Shown here: one piece after another, positions 14,579-22,919 of the stretch | Numbering within the stretch: the stretch's first letter is position 1 | How the letters are laid out: every line of letters begins with the position of its first letter | Virus record (IMG/VR): IMGVR_UViG_3300048032_000879 | Location: 1 to 27,405 of that record | DNA length: 27,405 nt | Origin: a virus | Strand: one strand, 5' to 3' | Program-made: the position numbers and the translations under genes | Notes under the pieces: generated by a model | The model's database searches: none | Told to the model about the DNA's origin: nothing | Seen by the model: the letters and a program-made list of their open reading frames with translations, nothing else

Positions 14579-15649
14579 ATGAGTAGCTTAGTTGAAGTTT
14601 ATGCAAAAGATTTAGGAGTCAAGGTTGGCAAGCCCACCATTACTGAACACTTTTACCCCAATGCAACAGAGAACTATATCTGCTTTGATTTTAACTCGCA
14701 CAATAAATCGGAAAGTTATAATTATTGGGACATTGTCTGGTCTCTTATTCAGCCTTATCTAAAAAGTTGCAATATTTCCTTGATTGAAATTCCAAAAATA
14801 CAAGCAAAACAAAAAAACTTTTTTATTAAAAATTCTTTGCTGTATATTGGTTTGGCAAACCACAACACAATTATTGCTGATCATTACAAAATTCCGTCAG
14901 TTTCTCTATTGACAAATATTTATGAAAGTAATTTTAATCCTCTTTCTGTAGGTAAAATTATTACACCAGACTTTTCTACTTCAAAGCCCTCTTTTAATGA
15001 AGATTGTCAAAGAATTAATGAAATCAAACCAGAGGTGATCGCTCAAGCAATCCTTGATCAATTGCATATTAAACAAAAAATAAAATTTAAAACAATTAGA
15101 ATTGGAAAAACTTTTCATAATGATGTGGTGGAAATAGTTCCAAATTTTTCAGGCATATCCGAACAATTAAAAGACAAGCCAATTAATGTTCGAGGAGATC
15201 TTCATTGGAATTTAGAAAATATAATAGACTGGTGTCAGTTTAGTTATGTCAATCTTTATATCACTTCGGCTTTTGACGTCGATCTATTAAAGTACATGCC
15301 AAAACTCAAACAAATTATATTCAAATACCAAGACTCAGAAAATACAGACAAATCTAAATTTTTTAAAGAATTAAAAAAGCGGAAGATAAATTTAATTATT
15401 CAGGTTCAAAAAGATATTGATATAAATGAAGTAAGATTGAAGTACTTTGACTACAATGTTATAGAGGAAGAAAGGCCCAAGGAAGAAATTAAAGCCCCTA
15501 TGTTTTTTTCTAAAAAACGTTTCGCTATTGATGGCAAATCATTTAAGTCGGAATCTTCTGCAAAAAGACTTGACAACTCTAATAATTTTGTATATGATGA
15601 AGCCTCATCTAAAGAATTAGAAAGCTTATACCTATATGAAGAAGAATAA
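14579..15649 (+). CDS. GT9-like glycosyltransferase C-half plus unknown C-terminal domain
   Basis: The ORF starts nine bases after the preceding stop and in the same frame. Its first 20 residues (SSLVEVYAKDLGVKVG) resemble the linker helix found in the middle of GT9 enzymes. YICFDFNSHNKSESYNYWDI takes the place of the GT9 donor-domain opening strand and helix. LLYIGLANHNTIIADHYKIP followed by SVSLLTN matches the GT9 nucleotide-sugar pocket (HLAAALGIPTVALFG), though its charged residues differ. Residues from about 170 to 356 form a second region with IRIGKTFHNDVVEIVPNF, which I recall next to glycosyltransferase domains in other phages but cannot name. No Shine-Dalgarno sequence is seen, so translation probably depends on coupling. 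It could be an independent subunit, or the remainder of a single broken enzyme. Confidence 0.72.
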   Translation: MSSLVEVYAKDLGVKVGKPTITEHFYPNATENYICFDFNSHNKSESYNYWDIVWSLIQPYLKSCNISLIEIPKIQAKQKNFFIKNSLLYIGLANHNTIIADHYKIPSVSLLTNIYESNFNPLSVGKIITPDFSTSKPSFNEDCQRINEIKPEVIAQAILDQLHIKQKIKFKTIRIGKTFHNDVVEIVPNFSGISEQLKDKPINVRGDLHWNLENIIDWCQFSYVNLYITSAFDVDLLKYMPKLKQIIFKYQDSENTDKSKFFKELKKRKINLIIQVQKDIDINEVRLKYFDYNVIEEERPKEEIKAPMFFSKKRFAIDGKSFKSESSAKRLDNSNNFVYDEASSKELESLYLYEEE

Positions 15650-16385
15650 ATTATACGGCCCAGACCTATGGGCTCGCAATGAACATGGACTTTTACAGTC
15701 TGTTGAATATGAATTTAATGAAGACGGCTCGGTTAACTGGCGAGCTATGATTAGCCCAGAACACTTATACCCCAACAAGGATCATTTTGAAATGCGTAAG
15801 ATGCCAGTCCCAGATTCTATTGAAGGGCTTGAGGATAATCAGCTCCTAATCAAGCTCGGCGGAATCAAAGAGCTCGCGAAACTTCGCGGGTTTCATAATG
15901 TAACTTATGATATCACAGAGTCTTCGGATAGTCGCGTTGTTGTTCAATGTATGATAAATTGGATAGAAAATTACGAAGGTGCTTATGGTCATACTCAAAC
16001 TTTCACTTCTATAGCTAACGCAACAACACATAACACAAATGGATTTGCTGCTAAGTTTTTAGAATGTATTGCGGAAAATCGCGCATTTGTTCGCACTGTT
16101 CGCAACTTTCTGGGTATACATATCGTCGGAGCTGACGAGATTGACTCTTCAAAGAATAAGTCCCCCATAGTGACTCCTCCCTCCCATACTTCTGGAGCTA
16201 AGGATATTAGCCCACAAGGCATCTTGAAAGAGAAAGCGGGTATAGACTTTAGTTCCTTCTTGTCTAAACTGCGTACACTTTATACAGACGGTGAGTATGA
16301 AAACGACCCAGAGGTTATAAAGACTTGGAAAAGCTACAAGGATATTCCAGCTAAGGAATGTAGAAAACTTCTCAAACTTGTGTAA
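15636..16385 (+). CDS. Candidate single-strand annealing protein (Rad52/ERF-like)
   Basis: This 249-residue protein begins 14 bases inside the preceding gene. The N-terminal half (about 15-165) has a beta-beta-alpha pattern: GLLQSVEYEFNEDGSVNWRA, KLGGIKELAKLRG, VTYDITESSDSRVVVQCMIN. It ends in the helix FLECIAENRAFVRTVRNFLG (141-160), which resembles the AETRAxxRAL helix of Rad52/ERF-type annealing proteins. A Ser/Pro-rich linker (172-193) leads to a small C-terminal helical domain (FSSFLSKLRTLYTDGEYEND). Similar proteins are common in marine phage replication modules, usually unannotated. The annealing function is inferred from the helix motif and context. The gene itself is secure; an unrelated DNA-binding protein remains possible. 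Confidence 0.55.
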   Translation: MKKNKLYGPDLWARNEHGLLQSVEYEFNEDGSVNWRAMISPEHLYPNKDHFEMRKMPVPDSIEGLEDNQLLIKLGGIKELAKLRGFHNVTYDITESSDSRVVVQCMINWIENYEGAYGHTQTFTSIANATTHNTNGFAAKFLECIAENRAFVRTVRNFLGIHIVGADEIDSSKNKSPIVTPPSHTSGAKDISPQGILKEKAGIDFSSFLSKLRTLYTDGEYENDPEVIKTWKSYKDIPAKECRKLLKLV

Positions 16386-16394
16386 TATATAGAT

Positions 16395-17513
16395 ATGTCA
16401 AAACATGATAAGTTCTCCACACATAATATGCTCAAAGAAAAAGTCTTTGTAAGCAACGAGAATGTCAAAATATCAAAAGAAGAAATTAATTTTATTAAGG
16501 AGGTTTTATTAGAATCTTCTATCGAACAAGATGGTTTTGTTGTATCAGAAATTGTAAATTCTTTAAAACTAATCGATCAAAATATTGAGTGTGATTCTTA
16601 TTCTTTTGTTTTCGATAAAAAATTATTTGTTTTAAAAATTAACGAAGACGACCCAGATTCTGTTTTGAAAAAAGAGTATAACAATCTAAAATTGTTTGAC
16701 GGTAAAAAAATCTCTCCAATACCCTCTTTTTTCGAGCAGGTGCAGTATTCAGACACGGAAGTAAATGTATTAGTTGTCACGCTAGAGTTAAGTCGATCCC
16801 TTTTTGATATTTCACAAAGAGAGTTTTTTCAACTATTGGATCCTCTAGCCATGAATCTTTCCTTTGCTCATGAGATTACACAAGGGTCTAGGGATAACGA
16901 GGTAGATATATTTTTAAAAGCTTTTATAGAAGATAATGATTTTGAAAAAATTGTTCCAGACGATATCTTAGAAAGATTTAGAACAAAAATACCGAACTAT
17001 AGTAAATATGTAGAGTTTTTGGCTTTAATCAAGAGTCAAGTCCAGGAGGAGATCAAAGATCTTGAACAAAGCAATTTTAGTCTATGCCATACAAATTTAA
17101 CAAAATCTAAAATTTTAGTTAAAGATAGTTTTTTCAAATTTATCAACTTTCACCAATCTTTTGTTTTAGATCCATTTTTTGATTTAGCTTTCTTATGTCT
17201 TTCTACTGGTCTTTGTGAATCAAAGAGCTCTGAAAAAACCCTTTTAGAAAAATATTTTGAACATCACAGACTGCTGGATCTAAATATAGAAGAGGCCCAA
17301 GAAAAATTAAATAAATTTAAAAAAGTTTGTTTTAAAATTGCATTATCTAGAATATCAAGCGAACTTATTTTTGAGCTATCAACCCATCAAAACAAAAGAC
17401 CCAACAGGGTTTTAAAGTTGATTAAGAGGTACGAATACATAAGACCTTTAGTTGAAGAAACGTTTCCCGAGCACGCGGACATAATAGACGATTTCTTTTA
17501 CCTGTTTACGTAG
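16395..17513 (+). CDS. APH/choline-kinase-fold pseudokinase
   Basis: The protein follows the aminoglycoside phosphotransferase layout. FVFDKKLFVLKI supplies the ATP-binding lysine (Lys81) and LKKEYNNLKLF the helix-C glutamate (Glu94). A brake-like SLFDIS is followed by the catalytic loop SLCHTNLTKSKIL (230-241), the metal-binding strand FFKFINFHQS and the DPFFDLAFLCLSTGL helix (Asp259, Asp263). Key catalytic residues are changed: the loop HGDLxxxN reads HTNLxxxK (Asp to Asn234, Asn to Lys239) and the DxE-type metal Asp is Asn251. It is therefore likely to bind nucleotide without normal phosphotransfer, although this is inference. A TAATAT stretch (16383-16388) lies six bases before the ATG. 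The gene is last on the + strand, and its stop touches the stop of the opposing tail gene. Confidence 0.65.
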   Translation: MSKHDKFSTHNMLKEKVFVSNENVKISKEEINFIKEVLLESSIEQDGFVVSEIVNSLKLIDQNIECDSYSFVFDKKLFVLKINEDDPDSVLKKEYNNLKLFDGKKISPIPSFFEQVQYSDTEVNVLVVTLELSRSLFDISQREFFQLLDPLAMNLSFAHEITQGSRDNEVDIFLKAFIEDNDFEKIVPDDILERFRTKIPNYSKYVEFLALIKSQVQEEIKDLEQSNFSLCHTNLTKSKILVKDSFFKFINFHQSFVLDPFFDLAFLCLSTGLCESKSSEKTLLEKYFEHHRLLDLNIEEAQEKLNKFKKVCFKIALSRISSELIFELSTHQNKRPNRVLKLIKRYEYIRPLVEETFPEHADIIDDFFYLFT

Positions 17514-20500
17514 TTATTTATAAAACTTTTCAATTTCTAAATTAACTTGATCTATTGATATGCCCGAAGGGTTAGTTAGATTAAGGGAAAAGGTTTGATT
17601 GCCATAATTTTGCCAAATAGATTTTCTCTTCTTGTAAGAAGTTTTTGTTTCACTAGTTTCTGAGGAGCTTAAATCCAAACTCAGGACATCATTAATGTCT
17701 AAGCTCCTTTGGGCACCAGATCCGCTGTAAGAGTAGGAAGAGTCTAATATGACGTTATACCCTAATTCTCTACCATCCGAGTCAAATTCGCTAAAATTGT
17801 AGCTCTGAGAGCCATTAGAGTAATATTGTCCAGATAAATTGCCATCAAACTGAGCAAAATACACTGAAACCAAAGATTGATTAAGTTGTTGGGTGATTTG
17901 AGAAAAAGGCACTTGCAGGGAAGCGGGCTCTTCTTCTGCCTTAGTTATGGAACCAGTCACCGTGTCAGACCACTTGCCCGTTCCTATAATATCATGAGCC
18001 AAAAATTTATAAGTAACGTCGTTGTATGTTTTTATTTCAGAATATTGAACTGGTAGTATAATTTTTTCTTTATGAGATAAGAGGTTCTCTGTTTTTAGTT
18101 TTTTGAAAGTTTGCCCGTCATATGACGAATAAACATCTACCTTCTTGGAATCCAAGCTGCCTTCTAGATTTAAATTAAATACGACTTTGTCCGTGAACTC
18201 TTCAATTGATTCGCAGTTTAAACTAGGAGGATTGTTTTTTACTGAATACATGCAAGTGTCTTTAAGCTGATTGCTTGTGTTATATAAATAAAATCCTAAA
18301 GTATAAAATCTTTGATCGTCTAAAACTTCTTGTTTTCTTAATTGACTTAAATTAAATTTTGAAGATCTCCACCTTCCAACTAAATCTTCCACATATTGAT
18401 CATCTTTATCAAATAATTTAATATTTAAGTAAGGTGATTGGGGCGAGTTAAAAGAAATAACTCTATCGTCATCAGACCTCATGGGTATGGTAAAAATATC
18501 ATTTTCTGTAATGGACTCTCCTGTTTTGTATTTGATAGAATCATTTGTAATCCCTGATTGGTTGATTTCTTTACCTAATAAAATATTTCCAAAAGAAATA
18601 TCTGTGCAAAAATCAGAGGAGTCAACAGTAAAACTTTTCGAGGGCGAATCAACTGACTCTGGATTTCTCATAGATGTCACAATTACATCATATAAGCCTA
18701 CTTGAGCAATATTATGAAACTCAAAGTTTGTTATTGGAGACGCTAACCTGGAGTCCTTTAAAAATTCTTTGTATGTGTAAGACCCATTTGGATATGTTAA
18801 AGACACCCTGTATTTAGTCTCTGATCCATTTGGGTTTCCATAAATAGCGCCAGTTAAATATAAATTACCATCTTGCGATACGATGCCAGTCGAAAAGCTG
18901 TCTGGGGGAGTTGGTCTACTTATTGTATTATTAGGTAGCCCAATATTATAGCCTTCTTCAATATCTTGATAGTCTTCTAAGTCAACTGCATCAAATTTTT
19001 CTTTGTTATACTGTAAACCATTTATAGCATACGTATTATCCTCTTGTTGCTTTATAGTAACGACTTTATAAAATTCTCCGACACCATTATTTAATTCTAG
19101 ATTAAACGGCGACCCATTTTTAATTTTGTCTCCATATAGCTCAGCACTTTTATCTATTTTTAAATCTAATTTAATGGACGCGGAGTTGTTAGTTAGAGAT
19201 ATACCAGTAATTTCGCTTTTAAATACAAATTTTTCATATGCACTGCCTATTTTATCTAAAGGCAAATGTCCAGAATATATATCCCCATCCTCTCCAAAGC
19301 TATAATCTTGATCAAATTTTGCAATATCATAAAGAGTTTTTATTTCTGTTTGTCCTGTATTTTTGTATAAGTAAATAGCACTATCTTGACCAGTTTTAAT
19401 ATTTCCTGTATTTAAAGAATTTTCTATCTCTACATAAAACTCATCTCGAGAATAACTAGAATTAAGAATTTTACCATAATTTATCTCAAAGTTTTTCAAT
19501 TCATCATCGACTCTTATTATATCGCCAGGAGCTAAAATCAAAGCTTGATGGTCAGTTACAAATTCGACAGTTTCTGTTTCTAGTTTATTACTCAATAAAA
19601 TATATTTACCCAATCTTCTTGCTTGCGATCTTGAGGTAGCTCCAATGCCATTTTGAGTATTTGTTATTAGACCATAGTTTCTAATTCTATCTTCGTCCTC
19701 GACATACTCCTTTTTAATTTTATAAAAATCATTTTTATCCGCATAGAACACCTCTACTCTAGTAAATCTAGATTGCTTTAAAACATCTCCGTAACCAAAC
19801 ACTCCATCTAAGACATTTGAATTATTAAAGATGGCCATTTCGTCCTTTGGCCTGTCTATTGAAAAATTAAATGATCCCCCACCCCAGTAAGTAACGCACC
19901 TAAAAATAGAGGCCATGTTTCCAATAACACTAAATGCATTTTGTTTTTCGCTCAAAAGTATATTGCAAGAAAATCGTGGCTCAAGGCCGCCCCTGTCGTC
20001 AGAGACACCATCAAAACAACCATCTTCATCAACTCCATCGCAATATCTAGCTATTTCATAAAGTTCAAAAATGTCTATGTCTTCTAAGTCGTCTATTTGA
20101 TTTCTGATTCCATAAACAGGATTCACCATTAAATCGTATAATATCCAAGCGGGATTATCAGACCAAGCATATTTAAATGTGCCGTCCCATTCTCCGACAT
20201 AAACTTGTGCTTTGTTTTTTCCGAATTGAAAGGTTGTGTCTTCTACAGTAGATGAACTTCCTATAATATCTCCATGAGCGCCATTGAATTTATCTTTAAA
20301 TGCGCTACCCAATCTTTCGGTAGATATTACAGTCCCATCAAAAAAATGTAGCAGCTGATTATTCTTTTTAATTTTGAGGTCTGCAATTTGGGTTTCATTT
20401 ACCAATCTTGACGACTCGTTAGTGTCTGCTCCCACAAGAAAACTTTTGTCACTAGTGGGATCATAAACAAAACTTGGCCTAGACATTAAGTTATTTGCAG

Positions 20501-22898
20501 AACCAACAACAGATCCGCCTACAGATACCGATAAACTAACAAGAGTACCCACAGACTTAAAAGAAACTTCAAAAACATCAGAGGCTGAGTATGCTGAAAT
20601 ATCAACGCCGACATCAGTAAAAGAACTAGTACCATTACTATTCACGGCAAGCATATATATATGAGACGATTTTTGATATATAGCCACTCTGCCAGGCGTA
20701 TTACTATTTGCTCCATCTACATCAATAAGATACTGAGATGAAGCGCTTGTAACAATTGATCCAAATTTAACCTTTAAAGATATTTCATAATTATCGGTCC
20801 CCACTTCTATTTTTTCAGGAATTTTTATATGAGTAGACCCATTAAATTGAAAAATATCTCTACTCCCGTATTGTTTAGAACTTTCTATGAATCTTTTGTC
20901 TCTTCCATCCGCTTTGAGGGGAACATAGTTGGAGGGTATTAATATTTTCTTTAATTTTGCGTCGTAAGTTCTCATAGGGGGTTGAGAAAAACTTCGGGCA
21001 TCTAATGATGTTCCGACAACAGACGAGAATGGGTAATTAAATTTTGAGTCTATTATTTCTGTAACTGCATAAAGAGAGCACTCTCTCTGTATGAGAGCAG
21101 ATTCTGTTTCGAAACTAGTTTTTGAAATTTTTATTTGTCTTTTGACGTCTACCCATGAATCGTTCGGGTATAAAATTTGATCTTGATTTAAACCAAAATC
21201 ACTTATCATCTGTTGCGTTATCCCATCGATATCAGAAATTTTTAAATTTTTTAGTTGTCTGCTTTTAGGTAAACTTATTTCGTCATAAGGGGCATTTATA
21301 TATCCGCCTTCGACTATTCCTTGATAACCCGCCCCGATTACTGATGTAAAACTATTATTATTTAAAATAATAAATTTAGGATCTATACCCCTTGCCAAAA
21401 GAGATTCTAGACTTTCTCCAATATAATTGCCTTCGAAACCAATTTCAAATTCAAAAGTTATACCAGCAAATTCGGTTCTGCCTAATTGAGCATCAACTGA
21501 TTGCTCGGTATCCCTTAACAAGGAAATATTTAAAATAGGAGAAACATAATCAACTTCGTTTTGATGAATTATATGAGTATAACCATATCCTTCGTGCTCT
21601 TGCGATATGTTATCATTCCAAGCTGCAAAATCTGCTCCATATGTTCCGTCTTGTCTATAATCTTTGTTGCCAGCGCCAGCCTTAAGTATAGTTCTAGAAT
21701 TACCAAATTGATCAGTAATAGTTCTGGGGCTTACAGCGGCAGTATTGGAGACAACGCTTAGATCAAATGGTCCTAATAATTTTTGTTGAACTGGGTAGTC
21801 TCTAATTATCTTTTGAAAATTGTTTAGAGGCTTTTGAAATTCATCTCCTTTAGTGTGCTCTATTTTTATTTTATTAAAATTAAATCTTAAGTTATTATCT
21901 ATATCTACTGCAAAATTTATTTTTTTTCCTATTGTTTCTCCTCTGGCTGGGCTCGCTTGTCTATCTGACACATTCAAATATTCAACAAATGAGTTTCCCG
22001 TACCGATCACATCGTATCCGTTATCTCTGCCATTTTCTATTGCCGCAGTATCACTAGCTTCGGTAATAAACTTTCCAGTTAAAAACTCTCCTGCAGCACC
22101 AGTAGCATTTTCATCACCTATAAAAAAGAACATTATGCCTCCGCCAACAAAATTGTCCACTTCGTAGAAATCAAAAACAGAATCTGTTCCAGCAAATATG
22201 TCTGTAGTATCAAAGCTGGGAGCAAAAGCAAATATGTTTTCTGGTAGTTTTATTATTTGCTCTCCGTTGTCTACTTTCACACATCTTTCGTGAGTCCCGT
22301 CACCGACAAAAAATTTCGGACTAATTGGGCTTTTTGAATTAGAGAACATCCGACTATTTGCGTCAGTTAGAACTCCATCTAAATTAAATTGAATAATCCC
22401 TAGTTGATTTGTCAAAGATTCATATTCGTCAAAATTAGAAAACAACTCAGAAAATTCGTTCGTTAAGTTATCAATGCCAGACCGCGCTATTGTCGCTAAA
22501 CCCTGAGAGGTATCGGTGCCAGCTATAAAACCTGATAGGTTTGATTTAATATTGGTTAATGCTGTTTCTATAGAAGATAGGGACGCTCTGTCTACTAACT
22601 GTATATCTGAAGAGCCAAAAGGGGCTACTTTAACTGTTCTTGATGTATTTTCTTTTACAGGGGTCTCGTTAAAGTAAACAGCTCCGAAAATATCTACCCC
22701 TTCCGCTCTCCTGCCGTCGCTCAGGCAAAGTCCCTCAATCGGACCTTCAGATAAGATATCAAGAGATTTAATAGTTGCGGAGCTTCTGTATACATCGGTT
22801 CTTTCTGGAGGCACAAGATAGACGTTTTCGGCGTTTCCGCCAGACTTGCCCTTACCCTTAATAGCACTGTTTTTTAATTTATTTTTTAAAACTTTCAT
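17514..22898 (-). CDS. Tail tip attachment protein J-like with LamG/concanavalin-like insertion
   Basis: This is a host-recognition tail-tip protein of the lambda gpJ (TipJ) family, 1,794 residues. Near the N-terminus IKSLDILSEGPIEG (residues 43-56) is the gpJ signature, preceded by a Gly/Lys-rich leader. The central tail domain begins with YAWSDNPAWILYDLMVNPVY (NPAW at 915-918) and continues through TSRSQARRLGKYILLSNKLE and LAPGDIIRVDDE (about 1125). A module starting with NIGLPNN (about 1315) and FN3-like C-terminal strands follow. Inserted at about 682-857 is a LamG/concanavalin-like domain (FNGSTHIKIP ... FEVSFKSVG ... FFDGTVIS). There is no signal peptide, as expected for an assembled virion protein. 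Start choice follows from GGGAG-like bases, which sit unusually close, and from the 21-base gap after the upstream paralogue. The tail assignment is firm; its receptor is unknown. Confidence 0.92.
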   Translation of the reverse strand: MKVLKNKLKNSAIKGKGKSGGNAENVYLVPPERTDVYRSSATIKSLDILSEGPIEGLCLSDGRRAEGVDIFGAVYFNETPVKENTSRTVKVAPFGSSDIQLVDRASLSSIETALTNIKSNLSGFIAGTDTSQGLATIARSGIDNLTNEFSELFSNFDEYESLTNQLGIIQFNLDGVLTDANSRMFSNSKSPISPKFFVGDGTHERCVKVDNGEQIIKLPENIFAFAPSFDTTDIFAGTDSVFDFYEVDNFVGGGIMFFFIGDENATGAAGEFLTGKFITEASDTAAIENGRDNGYDVIGTGNSFVEYLNVSDRQASPARGETIGKKINFAVDIDNNLRFNFNKIKIEHTKGDEFQKPLNNFQKIIRDYPVQQKLLGPFDLSVVSNTAAVSPRTITDQFGNSRTILKAGAGNKDYRQDGTYGADFAAWNDNISQEHEGYGYTHIIHQNEVDYVSPILNISLLRDTEQSVDAQLGRTEFAGITFEFEIGFEGNYIGESLESLLARGIDPKFIILNNNSFTSVIGAGYQGIVEGGYINAPYDEISLPKSRQLKNLKISDIDGITQQMISDFGLNQDQILYPNDSWVDVKRQIKISKTSFETESALIQRECSLYAVTEIIDSKFNYPFSSVVGTSLDARSFSQPPMRTYDAKLKKILIPSNYVPLKADGRDKRFIESSKQYGSRDIFQFNGSTHIKIPEKIEVGTDNYEISLKVKFGSIVTSASSQYLIDVDGANSNTPGRVAIYQKSSHIYMLAVNSNGTSSFTDVGVDISAYSASDVFEVSFKSVGTLVSLSVSVGGSVVGSANNLMSRPSFVYDPTSDKSFLVGADTNESSRLVNETQIADLKIKKNNQLLHFFDGTVISTERLGSAFKDKFNGAHGDIIGSSSTVEDTTFQFGKNKAQVYVGEWDGTFKYAWSDNPAWILYDLMVNPVYGIRNQIDDLEDIDIFELYEIARYCDGVDEDGCFDGVSDDRGGLEPRFSCNILLSEKQNAFSVIGNMASIFRCVTYWGGGSFNFSIDRPKDEMAIFNNSNVLDGVFGYGDVLKQSRFTRVEVFYADKNDFYKIKKEYVEDEDRIRNYGLITNTQNGIGATSRSQARRLGKYILLSNKLETETVEFVTDHQALILAPGDIIRVDDELKNFEINYGKILNSSYSRDEFYVEIENSLNTGNIKTGQDSAIYLYKNTGQTEIKTLYDIAKFDQDYSFGEDGDIYSGHLPLDKIGSAYEKFVFKSEITGISLTNNSASIKLDLKIDKSAELYGDKIKNGSPFNLELNNGVGEFYKVVTIKQQEDNTYAINGLQYNKEKFDAVDLEDYQDIEEGYNIGLPNNTISRPTPPDSFSTGIVSQDGNLYLTGAIYGNPNGSETKYRVSLTYPNGSYTYKEFLKDSRLASPITNFEFHNIAQVGLYDVIVTSMRNPESVDSPSKSFTVDSSDFCTDISFGNILLGKEINQSGITNDSIKYKTGESITENDIFTIPMRSDDDRVISFNSPQSPYLNIKLFDKDDQYVEDLVGRWRSSKFNLSQLRKQEVLDDQRFYTLGFYLYNTSNQLKDTCMYSVKNNPPSLNCESIEEFTDKVVFNLNLEGSLDSKKVDVYSSYDGQTFKKLKTENLLSHKEKIILPVQYSEIKTYNDVTYKFLAHDIIGTGKWSDTVTGSITKAEEEPASLQVPFSQITQQLNQSLVSVYFAQFDGNLSGQYYSNGSQSYNFSEFDSDGRELGYNVILDSSYSYSGSGAQRSLDINDVLSLDLSSSETSETKTSYKKRKSIWQNYGNQTFSLNLTNPSGISIDQVNLEIEKFYK
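20330..20855 (-). other. LamG/concanavalin-like domain inserted in the first tail-tip protein
   Basis: The segment encodes about 175 residues with a FNGSTHIKIP opening, ISLKVKFG, YLIDVDG, GRVAIYQK, SFLVGADTN and HFFDGTVIS strands. This is the jelly-roll order of LamG-type lectin domains. It precedes the shared AWSDNPAW core and has no counterpart in the visible part of the neighbouring paralogue, so it is a probable carbohydrate-binding insert. Confidence 0.65.
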
Positions 22899-22919
22899 AC
22901 TCCCATCAACCTTAATAGA

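Noticed and set aside
14555-14590. Programmed stop-codon readthrough between the two glycosyltransferase ORFs
   Set aside because: Two TAA codons in a row are poor readthrough sites and no CARYYA-type context follows; re-initiation at the ATG is simpler.
16383-16388. TAATAT as a -10 box for the pseudokinase gene
   Set aside because: The distance to the ATG fits, but there is no -35 box and the sequence overlaps the stop of the preceding gene in AT-rich DNA; too weak to list as a promoter.
21561-22167. Short + strand frames inside the first tail gene
   Set aside because: They are antisense to a long gene with clear gpJ motifs and have low-complexity hydrophobic translations typical of shadows.
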